64,000 nucleotides of DNA from Cristatella mucedo (taxonomy: Eukaryota; Bryozoa; Phylactolaemata; Cristatellidae): contig WPIO01000180.1 of assembly GCA_009760855.2 (NCBI GenBank), positions 188,001 through 252,000 on the forward strand, given 5' to 3'. The notes beneath the pieces are model-generated. The model did no database searches, was not told where the DNA came from, and worked only from the letters and a program-made list of their open reading frames with translations. Position 1 is the first letter of the stretch, and every line of letters begins with the position of its first letter. A program made the translations under genes and the position numbers. Positions 38,101-50,800 of the stretch are shown here, in pieces.

Positions 38101-41100
38101 TCTATGCGGATGACACTCAGTTTTACCTTTGCATTGATCCCTCCCTGCCTTCGAGCACCTCGAATTCTCTCAACTCAATTGCTGCATGTATTCATGACAT
38201 CCCCACTTGGATGGCAGCAAATTTTCCGAAACTAAACAAGGATAAAACTAACTTACTACTAATGGGCAAACCCAACACGATTCAGAAATTGGTAAGGTGG
38301 ACGCTCCACATGGGCTCTGCCAGCTTATCTCTAGTTGAACCAGCTCGAATTTTAGGTGCCATGTTCCAAAGTGACCTCTCGTTAGACGACCACGTCAGCT
38401 CCACAGTCAAATCTGCCTACTTTCAGCTACATAATATTGCTAACATTTGGGCTTGCTTAGATAAGGATACCACGTTCAAGTTGGTCCGTGCATTTGTAAC
38501 ATCCGTCTTGATTTCTTTAACTCACTGCCCGCTGGCCTACCGGCATGTGTGATCAGCCGATTACAGATGGCACAAAACTCCACAGCTAGGCTTGTCTGTC
38601 GTGGGCGTAGCAGTTGCCACATCACACTACTTCTCGCCGACATGCACTGGCTACCAGTCAAGCAACGGATGGACTTCAAGGCCTTGTCGCACACTTTTAG
38701 GTCCCTCCATTCTTTGGCTCCAGCCTATCTTTCAGATATACTCCCCCACTAGGTCAGCATCGTACAGCTCGCTTCTCGAAATCCAACAGTTTACCAATAC
38801 CTCGTACAAAACCTCAAATTTTGTGAAGACCCTGCATTTAGTACGTATGCTTCCAAAGCCGGGAACTCACTCCCGACTTGCGTCAGAACATCCCCTGACT
38901 TTAATAGATTTAAAAATAACTTAAAACACATGTATTTAGGACAGCATTTAGTGGGTTTCCGTGATTCGTCCTTGATGTGCTTATGTGTGCTGACACTGTG
39001 CATGCTGCCACTAACCACATTTGCATGCTGACCCTGTGCATGTCACCCCTAACCATTTTATTCATGTCAGTCAAGCTTGATATTGCTCATCATTCAATCG
39101 TGCTTCCCTTTGCAGCAAATGTAAAGCATCTAGAAACAGATTGAGTTCTCTGAGGGCGCTTTATCAAGTGCATTACTATTATTATTATAATTGTTATTAT
39201 CTGCATGTACTCTAGGTGTCATGGTCCAAAGTGACCTTTCGTAAGACGACTACATCAGCTCCACAATCAAGTCTCCCTACTTTCAGCTACATAACATCAC
39301 TAAAATTTGGGCTTGTTTAGATCAGGAGACCACGTCTAAATTGGTCCATGCATTTGTGACATCCCGTCTTGATTTCTGTAGCTAAGTGCTTATTGGCCTA
39401 CAGGTATATGCAATCAGGCGACTACAGCTTGTGCAAAACTCCGCAGCTAGGCCTGTTTGTCGTGAACGTTGCAGTTGGCACATCACACCACTTTTCGCCG
39501 ACCTGCACTGACTACCAGTCAAGCAGCAGATCGACTTCAAAGTTTCGTCGCTCACTTTTAAATCACTTCATTCTTTGGCTCCAGCCTATCTCTCAGATCT
39601 ACTCCCCCAGCAGGCCAAGAATTGTACCACCAGCTTTTCGGAATCCAACAGTTCACCACTACCTCGTACATTGCATTGCTATAATTCGGGCTTGTTTAGA
39701 TGAGGATAACACAGCTAAGTTGGACCATTCTTGCATGACATCTCGTCTTGACTTCTATCGCTTACTGCTTGCTGACCTACTCAGGCACTTACAGCTGGTT
39801 CAAAACTCTGCAACTAGGCATATCTGTTGTGAGCATCACAGTTGCTACATTCCACCACGTCTCGCCGACCTACACTGGCTTCCAGTCAAGCAACGGATCG
39901 ACTTCAAGTTTTTATCGCTCGCTTTCAGGTACCTTCATTTTTTTATCTCCAGCCTACATATCAGATCCCCTCCTCTACCAGGCAAAGCATCGTACTAACC
40001 GCTTTTCAAGAACTGACGGTTCACCTATAACTTGTTCAAAACTCAAACCCCTTGGTGACCCTGCATCAAGTCCTGGAATTACCTCTCAAAGCCTGGAACT
40101 CACTCTTAACTTTCGTCACTACATTCTTTGACTTGGCCACATTTAAACAAAAAATTCCAAACTCATCTATTTATGACAGAATGTAGTGGGAGTCTGCGAT
40201 TTTTTATTTATTTGCTTTTGCGAGCTGACAATTTTAATGCTGCCACTAACCCACTTGCATGCAGACCCTGTGCATGTCACAACTAACCGTGTTATTCATG
40301 TTGTTTGCCAACCATGGTACCATTCACCATTCAATCGTCTTTCCTTTGTGGCAAATGAAAAACGCCTAGACAAAATTTGAGTTCTCTACTGGCACTTTAT
40401 CAAGTGTATTATTATTATTATGGTTAAAGGTGACATGCACAGGTTCAGCATGCGAATGTGATTTGTGTTCGCATGCATATTGCCAGCTCTCATACGCATC
40501 CAAAATTCAATACACGTGGACCAACTAAAGAAGAGATCGGCAAACTCCTGCCTTACGGCCAGGTCCTGCGGCCGAGCCAGTGCTGCAGTCCAGCCTAGCG
40601 GCCCTTAGTTTTTTAGGGAAGGATTCGGCCTAATTGAGTTGTTGTGGTTTCCTATGCCTCCACTATATAGGTACGTTGACTTAGGAGTATCGCAACTAAC
40701 GAGTTTTCGAGGCACAGCCGTCTTTCGGCAGCTTTTTGCTTAGAGTTGAGAGCCAACTGCTATTGTGCTTGATTTTGCTTCGCTCGTTTCGCATTATAAA
40801 CTGGGCCTAGCCACTATACCCACTTCAGGCCGGGCACAGTGGGCGTGGTTTCTTCGCATCTAGTATATCTTCTTGACCTCTAGAAATGGTCTAGTAGTCC
40901 GAAACGTTTGCCATCTTCTGTGCACGAAATGATGTAATTGATAGAAGCATTTTAACTCTTTTTAAAATGTGGTCAAGTGAAGGGATGTAACGCCATTCGG
41001 AAGTGAATCTCAAGCTTTGGGACCATAGAAGCTAAAGGCAAGGTCTCCAAAAGATTTGAGGTTCATAAGGGGTAGAGGTAAGAGATTCTAATTGTAAAAG

Positions 41101-44100
41101 TGGGTTATAATAATAATAATATTATTATTACACTTGATAAAGCACCCTCGGAGAACTTAATCTCTTTCTAGGTGCTTTACATTTGCTGCAAAGGGAAATG
41201 CTATTAAATGGTAAGTAAAATCATGCTTGAAAAACAAAAAAAATGAATAATATGGTTAGGGGTGACATGCACAGGGTCAGCATGCAAATGTGGTTAGTGG
41301 CAGCATGCACAGTGTCAGCAAGGAGAAGCACATGAAGGACGAATCACAGGGACCCACTATATGATGTCCTAAATAGGTGTGTTTTTAAGTTCCTTTTAAA
41401 TGTGGTCAGGTCAGGGGATGTTCTGACACAGGTCGGGAGGGAGTTCCAGGCTTTGGGAGCATACGAACTAAATGCACGGTCTCCAAAAATTTAAGGTTCG
41501 TACGAGGTATTTCTAGACTGTTGGATTCCGAAAAGCAGGGCGTACGATGCTTGCCCTGATGGGGTAGTATATCTGAGAGATAGGCTGGAGCCATATAATG
41601 AAGGGACCTAAAAGTGAGCGACAAAACCTTGAAGTCAATCTGTTGCTTGACTGGTAGCCAGTGCAGGTCGGCGAGAAGTGGATAATGTGGCAACTGCGAA
41701 GCTCACGACAGACAAGCCTAGCTGCAGAGTTTTGAACCAGCTGCAATCGCCTGATCGGTTGTACTGTGTTTAGCCTGATGAGTGAGTAGATGTGTTAGGT
41801 ATGGTTGAGTCAAAGCATAAAAATACCTAAAAGTGAGTAATAGAATCTTGAAGTCAATGCTTCCTTGACTGGGGTCCAGTACAGGTCATTAGGAAGTGGT
41901 GTGGTGTGGCTACATTCATGCTCACGACAGACATGCTTAGCTGCAGAGTTTTTGTACTAACTCTAAACGCGTAATTGCAGGGACCATAAATAGCATTTTG
42001 ATTCTGAACTTTAGATGTGAATATTGAAACCCAAATATAATCTCTCTGGAGATAAAAACTTTGAGGATTGAGTCAGCTGCTTAAGTGACAAGCAAAACTC
42101 TAGAAAATTGGTCACACTGTAAATACTACTGAAAAAAAGGCGAATACTAAAAATATTTCGCTAAAATGTAATATTTAAAAAAAGTAGTGATTCAGGACTC
42201 TCAATGGCAAATACAAAAATGTTTCACCAAGTTACATCGTTGCATTGTAGACTTTAATAAAAACTTTTGAAAATGCGTTCGTTGACATGATCGGTAAGAA
42301 AATTGTTGGTCGAATGATGAAACACACAATAGATTTTCGCAGACATTGTTAAAATAATCATTTAAGGTGAACGATTTTTTAAGGAAAAAACACAAGAATT
42401 ATGAAACCGCAGAACAATTTGCAATTTCGATACATTTAGGTTCAATTTAGTAACTTATTCTTTAAGTTGCCGAGCTGTTATCTATATCTTTTCGAAGTAA
42501 CGTTTAGAACTTTGGTGACTTCCACACACATTTATTTGATATATCCGAGCGTGTTTGAAAGAACCTGAACGTTTTATATGTGGAATTGTATAACTACAGT
42601 ATATTTTGAACAATTAGTAGATCACTAGCCTCAATTCTGTACAGGACGCCGGCCTCAAAAATCACTAAGACCTGCCCAGACGGAGGTGATCAGAATTAGG
42701 AGTTATTCTGCTAATAAGTCACATGAACTAGAAGTATTTGCAGTTTAACCGAAAAAAGCGAAATTTGCCAATTGAATATGATAAAATCCATGAAAATATT
42801 AAAAACATATTGCAGTCAGGCAAGTTTTTTCTCGACAGAAAATAGTTTTATTTCAAATATTAAAATATTTCAGGCTGCTTGTTGTAGCCTTAGTAACGTG
42901 CATTAAGAACGCAGTTAGGGTAATAGATTGTTGATGAACCTCGTCTCTTTACACTGCTGAGAGCAAAACGTGAATAAACCCCATTTATTGACTTTAAGTA
43001 AGCACCATAATTATTGAACCCACCTTCCTTAAAACTGTATCAGAAAATGGACAGCGATATAGATTTGCTTATCATTCCGACAGCCAATTGTTGAATATAT
43101 CATATTAAATTTCAAGCTTTGAGGAGTGACCTCCTAAATACACTCAGTTCTCTAACATCCGAAAAATCCTCATTCAAGGATCTTATTTATTGAAACCCTA
43201 TCAGCCAGCTTCTGTATAACGTCTAGTATGTTCGTTATCGAGAAATCTCGCATCTTTAAAACTAAGTGCTACGCCGTATTAATGAACTCGTTCACATTTA
43301 CCGATGCATCATTTCTATTATATTTTTATTCTATCCAAACTACCAGATATCCTGTCCCATAATCCTAACCATCGTGCTACCCGCTTTTTGGAAACAAACT
43401 GTTTACCTATACCTCATACAAATCTCAAATCCTTTGGCGACCATGCCAGTAGTTCGTATGCTCCAAAAGCCAGAGAATCAATCCCAACTTTCCTCGTGAC
43501 ATACTTTGACTTGACTACATTTAAAAAACATTAACAATGCACCTATTTATGACAAAATTTAGTGGATCCCTGGGATTCTTCTTTTATGTGCTTGTGGGTG
43601 CTGACACTGTGCATGCTGCCACTAACCACTCTAGCATGCTGACACTGTTCATGTCACTCATAACCATGTTATCCTTGTTGTTTATCGAGCTTGCTACCAC
43701 TAACCATTCGATAGCGTTTCCTTTCAGCAAACGCAAAGCGCCTGGGAAAGGATTGAGTTCTCTGAGGGAGCTTCATCATGTGTGTTATTAGTATAATTAT
43801 TAAATCTGACCAAGCTATTAAAGCTGTCGAAACTATTGGGTTCATCAATTTTCTTCAGTTCTTAGTTTGCTACGTTAAATGAGCTCAACCTAAACCTTAA
43901 CAATTAGCACCAGTCATTGCTATCTTTATTAGCTTTCTTATTTATTTATGTCTCCTCAAAACAGCATGGTTACATTTTAGCACTTAACTGAAATCAAACC
44001 ACAATAAAAATTTAAAAAAATCATTATCCTCAAAATTATGTATTATTTATCGATTATTTGTGTATATTTGGCATCTTACATAACTGAGCAACAATGTTAC

Positions 44101-47100
44101 ATACACACGTTGCATTTACCTATATAGAGTACAACCGATACCCATCACGGCACCAGCAAATCGGTAGTCCGTCGAAAGGCATAAAAATAGCGGATAGAAT
44201 GCTGTCGTTATCAGTCCAACGTTGAACAGAATAGTAAGCACTAAAATAAATATATTGTAGTTCATAAGTGGCGAGAAAATTATTATGCTAGCGGCAAAAA
44301 GTTTAAAAAGACACCGGTTTTCTGTTTTTCTACGACAGCATTAACATGTAGGCAATCATGAAATTGCAACCTAAAAAACGTTTAGAAATACCTTTGATGA
44401 ATGGTGAAACCAATGGATATGGTGGAAAATATAATTGCTTGAAGTCCATTATCGCAACCGCACCCGATAAAGTGTTACCCTTCACTAGCACATCGATGAG
44501 CTCAACAGTCATGGCACCGAAGATGCAGGCGTAGCCCAGCCGGTCTTTGTACCCATCTAGCAAGTTTATTGGGCTACAAAATAAATTAGTCCTCATTATT
44601 GAAATCTGCATTTCTAAAGGTTTTAAAGGCAGTCGAAATTTAATAGTAGTTGCACTGAAGAGACATGCAGTTATTAAACTGAGTGCTGGACCAAACTCAA
44701 ATAACGACCTGCTCTACCTAAATAATAATAAAAACGATAAATAGGAATATTATTATGCATTTCATATAGTGCCTGCAGAACACTCAATCTCCTTCTAGGC
44801 ACCTTAGATTTGCTGCGAAGAAAGCACAAAAAGCCTTGATGTTTAGGTCTTTCATGCAGTGCTTGCTCGACCTCTAGGTTAAAGAAATCCTCCTCAAACT
44901 CTAACTAATAGCAATAATAATAATCGGTTTGATAAGACGGCCTCAGACAACTTAACGTCTTTGTAGGCGCTTTACAATTGCTGCAAATGAAGCACAGTCG
45001 AATGGTTATTTGTAGCCTGCTAAATAAGCAAAAAGAATAGCATCGTTAGTGGAGACATACACAGGGTCAGCATGCAAGCAGGGTTAGTTGCAGCATGCAT
45101 AGAGTCATGAATATGCTAAAGACGAATCATAGGGATGAATAAATGCTGTCATAATTAGATGCGTTTTTAGCTTCTATTTAAATGTGGACAAGTCAGGAGA
45201 TGCTTTGACGCAGGCCGTGAGTGATATCCTTGCTTTGGGAGCATACGAACTGAAGGCATGGTCGTCAAAGGATTTGAGATTTGTATGAGGTATGGATAAT
45301 TCGTACGATTCCGGAAAGCTGGTGGTACGATGCATAACCTGGTGAAGGAATAGATTTGACAGTTTGACGGGAACTAAATATTGAAGATACCTGAATTAAG
45401 TGACAAAACCTTAAAGTCGATGAGTTGTTTGACTGGTAGCCAGTACAGGTCGGCGAGAAGTGGTGTGACAGGGCTACCTCAATGCTCACGGCAGACAAGC
45501 CAAGCTGCAGTTTAGCTCCAGCTGTTAGCGCCTGAGTGAACAGGCCAGTAGACCAGCAAGCAGCGAGTAACAGAAGTCAAGACGGGATGTCACAAATGCA
45601 CGTAGACATTTTTTAGATGTGGTATCCCGGTCTAAACAAGCCCGAATTCTAGAATATTTATGTAGCTTAATGTAAGCAGACTAGGCTGTGGAGCTGATGT
45701 GGTCGTCTAATGAAAGGTCACTTTGGAACATGAAACCTTGATTTATTGCATCCTCAACGAAGATGTGCTGGCTGAGCCAATTTTGAGCGTTAGAACTTCC
45801 AATTTCTGAATTACATTCGATTTGCCAATAACGAGCAAGATGGTTGTATCATGATTCAATTTAAGACAGTTTTCTCTCATCCATGTGTAGATGTCATCAA
45901 TACATGCAGTAAGGGAGTTGAGAGAACTCGTCGTGCTGTAGGGCTGGGAAGGATCAAAGCAAAGGTACAAATTATTGTAATCCGCAAACAAGTGATAGCC
46001 TAGATCATTAAGTAAATCACTTCGGCAATAGAGAGCAATAGAGAGGGAGAGAGAGAGTGGGAGAGAGGGAGAGAAAGAGAGAGAGATCTTAAACTAGCTC
46101 AAACATGGAGCCCTGAGTTGACCATATATTTCAGAGGTTCCTCGGATGATGTCTGTCATGAAAAATAAGCATGTCATCCTTCTCCTATGGTGTTTGCGAA
46201 TCGAAAAACCAGATTCCTATGACGTCCGTCTGTCAAGTTTGGCCGCCTGTCAGCCAAGGCTCACTTCCGAAATCAAGGCTGGCTTTTCCCGCACATCAGT
46301 TTACGAGTCCACGATATTGTGTCTTGCTCAGGGCACATCTCATCGCTGCACCCCACCCTGCCTTGCAAATCATTCATTAACATAAATATACGCCAAGGTC
46401 AGCGGAAGAGTTTATCTGTTGTCGTGGGATCAATTATTCCTTAGCCTCACTGTCTCTCCACCAATCATGGAACAAGCTTAAATATCGTCGGTATAGCTTA
46501 GATTTCTTTTTATTTAATTGCAATAGCCTTTGACCTTCATCAACGGCATTGCCACCATATCTCCCGTTAAGTATGCATAAAATGTAGGTGCCATGTTCTA
46601 AAGGGACCTTACATTAGATGACCACATCAGCTCCACAGTCAAGTCCAACTACTTTCAGCTACATAACATTGTTACAATTCGGGCTTTTTTAGACCTGGAT
46701 ACTACATTAAACTCGATCCACGCATTTGGGACATCCCGTCTTGACTTATATGACTCAGTGCTTGCTGGTTTACAGGCCTGTGCAATGAGTAACTTATAGC
46801 TAGTGCAAAACTCTGCAGATAGGTTTGTTCTGTCGTGACCGTCGCAGTTGCCACATCCCACCACTTCTCGCCGACCTGCACTTGCTACCAGTAGAGCAAA
46901 CCATCTACTTCGGGGTTTTCTCACTTAGTTTTGGGACCCTTCATTATTTAGCTCTAGCCTATCTATTAAATCTACTTATCCACTCGGCCTAGCATCTTAC
47001 CACCAGCTTTTCGGAAACTAACGGTTTAGGTATGCCTAGTACAATTTCAAATCCTTTGGAGACGTTGCCTTTAGTTCTATGCTCTCGAGGCCTGGAACTC

Positions 47101-47801
47101 ACTCTAAACTTCATCACGATATCTCCTGCCTTTTCCAGATTAAAAAAATAACTTAAAATGCACCTATTTATCGCAGCATTTACTGGGTCTCTGTGATTTG
47201 ACTTTCATGTACTTATGCATACTGACACTGTGCATGTTGCCACCAACGGTACTTGCATGCTGACCATGGGCATGTCACCCCTAAATACTTTATTATTTTT
47301 TGTTTATCGAGCTTGCCAGCACTAACCATTCGATCGTGCTCTTTTGAGCAAACGTGAATTGCCTTGAAAGCGATTTAGTTCTCTGAGGGCACTATATCAT
47401 ATATTATTAATAAATTTAATATTGCTATTTTTATTTTCCTTATCCAACATGTGCGTGTGCACATGGACCCATAGCTCCTCACCATGCATTTCTGTAACGT
47501 CTCTAGCACGAAAATGTGGACCTCGGCATTCCACGCATGAAGGGAATGACATTGAGGGGGAAGTGCTTCTCTAAGCCTTTACTAGCTCGGAAGGCTCGTG
47601 GTCCTCTTCCTGAACCAGGAGGCCTGGGTAGCATTAGTGACTTTGACAAGGTGAGGCACCGCCGGTCAATGTATTTAGGCACGTTTTATATTTAAATAAT
47701 TTGCATATAAATAACATACATATATATCTTATATATATATATTTATATATATAAGATTGTAAATATACAAATCTATATATATATATTACACACAGATACA
47801 C

Positions 47802-47835
<34 letters not shown>

Positions 47836-50800
47836 CCATTATAATAGTTACCATCCCTTGGACTACCGATTGACTTGCTGCCTTATGCCATGATCCCAAG
47901 TAATCTAAACTAGTTAGTTCTCTCTACAGCATTGCTTACTAAGATAGCTTGTCTGAGAAAAATCTCAACTATCAGCAATTTGCTACTCATTTATTCTGTC
48001 AGCTATCGAAATTGAACATGTAGTTTATAACATGTACTTACAATATGCAGTTAGATTGGCAGCTCCGTCCATGGCAGCAGCATTTACCCTTGCTCCGCAG
48101 CAGTGCTAGTATGATGATGACGATAAACTAAAAGTGAAGTAAATAAATTACAGTTTCAATTTCAGCAGCACACTCAAAATTGTTTTTTGAGACCTTGAGA
48201 CTTTGGTGAAAGGAAAGCTACACAACAAAAGACGAGTCATAAGCTGAGATTTAAATTATGCATTATCATTGCAGGTGACCATCTTACGAGCTGCCAAATG
48301 CTACTCGACCACTCTGCCAAAGGCTGATGTTCCACATTCCCGAAAGTCCAGTGCATGAGGTGCAACTAATGACCACAACTTATGCGGCAATCTACTCGAA
48401 TTTTGGGGAAAAGTAACCGGCATTTGGACCTCGGACTTAGAATAGACCGTGCATTTATTAAAACGTACCCATCACATTTTACACTGTTTCGCTGGCTTGT
48501 TCTCTTGCAAATGGTGTGCAATCAGTGACGTAAATTATTTGCATAGCATTTAAAGATAAATGTCTCTATGCAAGTTATTCATGTATGCCGCATTGGTGAC
48601 GACCACTACCTCGGTCGTCAAAGCTATTTACTGATAGGTAAGATTTTTCCAGCTAATTTATGTTGGTAAGCAGTGCTGCACAGAGAACTGATTAGGTTAG
48701 ATTACTTATAATTATGCTATATCAGTTAATCGGTAGTCCAAAGGGTAGTAACTATTAGAATGGCCTAGTCTTTGTCGCCTTGCTTTGGACCATGGTAAAT
48801 TGCTTTGAAGACCTAGGTTGTGGGCATCGCCAATGCAGCTCACGTGAATATTTTGCATCGAGATTATTTAACTTAAGTGTTATGCAAAAAATTTATCTCG
48901 CTGTTTGCAAATCATTTGCATGAGGACATGCAAACGCAACAGTGTAAAATGTGATAGATACTTTTTTAGCAGCATCTATGCACTATCATTCACGTTAATT
49001 AATTGCTAATTCCCTAAGAATCAGGCTGCAAGTGATTCTTACTTGGCTTACATGTTAGAACATGCACCTGTTCAAGTGCAGGCACTAAGTTTCACTCCGC
49101 TGGGTGCTTGTATTTTTAAGCAATCCACTGCAGTGATATTATAACTACAAGTATGTATAGCACAATCAGAGGACTTAATCTCTTTCGAGGCAACATGTGC
49201 ATAGGAAGCAAAGGAAGCTTTGATTGAATGTTTAGCAGTAGTGGGCGGCTCAATGTCAACAATTACAACGTGGTTAGGGGTGATATGCACCGGGTCAGCA
49301 GGCAAGCGTGGGTAGTGGCAGCTTGCACAGTGTCAGCAAGCCTAACCAAACAACTGACGAATACATTGACCCACTAAATGATGGGATTTAACATATGCAT
49401 TTCAGGTTCTTTTCAAATGTCGTCACCTTAATGGATGTCGTGAAGCCAGTCTGATGTGAATCCCAGGTTTCGGGTCCGTACGAACTGAAGGCACGGTCAA
49501 TAAATGGCTTGAGTTTCATATATGGTTTTGGTAAATGATTAGATTGATAAAAACGTGTGGTAAGATGCTTAGCCTGGTGAGGGAATAGATCTGACTGGTA
49601 GGCAGGAGCCAAATAATTAAGAGACCAAACAGCTAGCCAAGGAGCCTTGAAGTCGATTCGCAGCTTGCCTGAGAGCCAGTGCTGGTCAGCGAGAAGTGGT
49701 CTGGTGTGGGAACCACAGTGCTCAGGACAGACAAACCTGGCTGCAGAGTTTGGCGCCAACTTTATGTGCACGATTTCACAGGCCAGTATACCAGCAAGCA
49801 CGGAGTTGCAGAAGTCGGGTTGGGACGCAAAATATGGAGCTATCGGAACCAGCTGACCGTTGAGGATTGCGGTATGGATTGACACTACTAAAGTTCACTG
49901 AGATAGATTGTACGAAAAGGCGCGTGAATAACGGCGTGGATTTTTGTTGGTACACTTCGATCACAGCATAATGCATTATGAAATATAAGGTGGAGCTTCA
50001 AGCAGCCAATTCTTGTTTGAATTTGAGGTCGATTATGCTGAATTACGAAGGACAACATTACATTATGTTAATTCTCAGAGCCTCTGAAACCCAGCTGCAC
50101 TAGAGAGTGCGAGCTCGAGGGTATTCAATTGAGCTCACGGGTATTAGATTTGTATGGTACATAATAACGAAAGAGTAACGCAATATTCACCCAAGAAATT
50201 CATTCCAATCTGAAGGTGCCTGGTTGACTATTGCTTCACTACAGTGCTCTGAAATAGATTTCGGTGACTAGCGATAGATTGTGTTAATTTGTTGCACTGC
50301 ACCACGGCTGGCAGCAGTCCAGCCCATCGCTAAAGCAAGGCTGCTTGTGGCTAGCCGCCACCAAGGGTCGGTTTTTTACCGAGCAAATTTCGACCGTAAT
50401 CTTAGCGCACAGTACTTCTTTTCCATCCGCCGGCCAATGCGGATGCTATCATCGCCTCCTGCCGTTACTCTATCACCAGAGCTGCCGACCCGAATCCAGC
50501 GAGCAACCGACAGCCGCCTTACGGCTATGTCGGTAAAAATGCGCTCGCTGTGGCGAAGGAACTATTGGGTTCCTCCTTGCTGTTTACCGCTCGCCCTCTG
50601 CGAGCCATTGAAACTCGGTCGCATTTTAACCTGGTGAGCTTTCGGCCCAAGAAAACAGCCAATCAGCATCCAACGCAGCGTATTTATTGCAGTACGACAT
50701 TTATATTATAAGCAATTCTAAAGAGCATGAATCTAATAACAAAGCATTATTATTGAACGCAGAGCAGCGTGTTTCTGAATAATAGAATAATGTGAATCGT

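Noticed and set aside
39369-39998. 209-codon open frame
   Set aside because: It reads the first LINE-A fragment out of frame and the second in frame across their junction; not a gene.
49388-49885. 165-codon minus-strand frame
   Set aside because: It is the LINE-A C-terminal domain, not a host gene.
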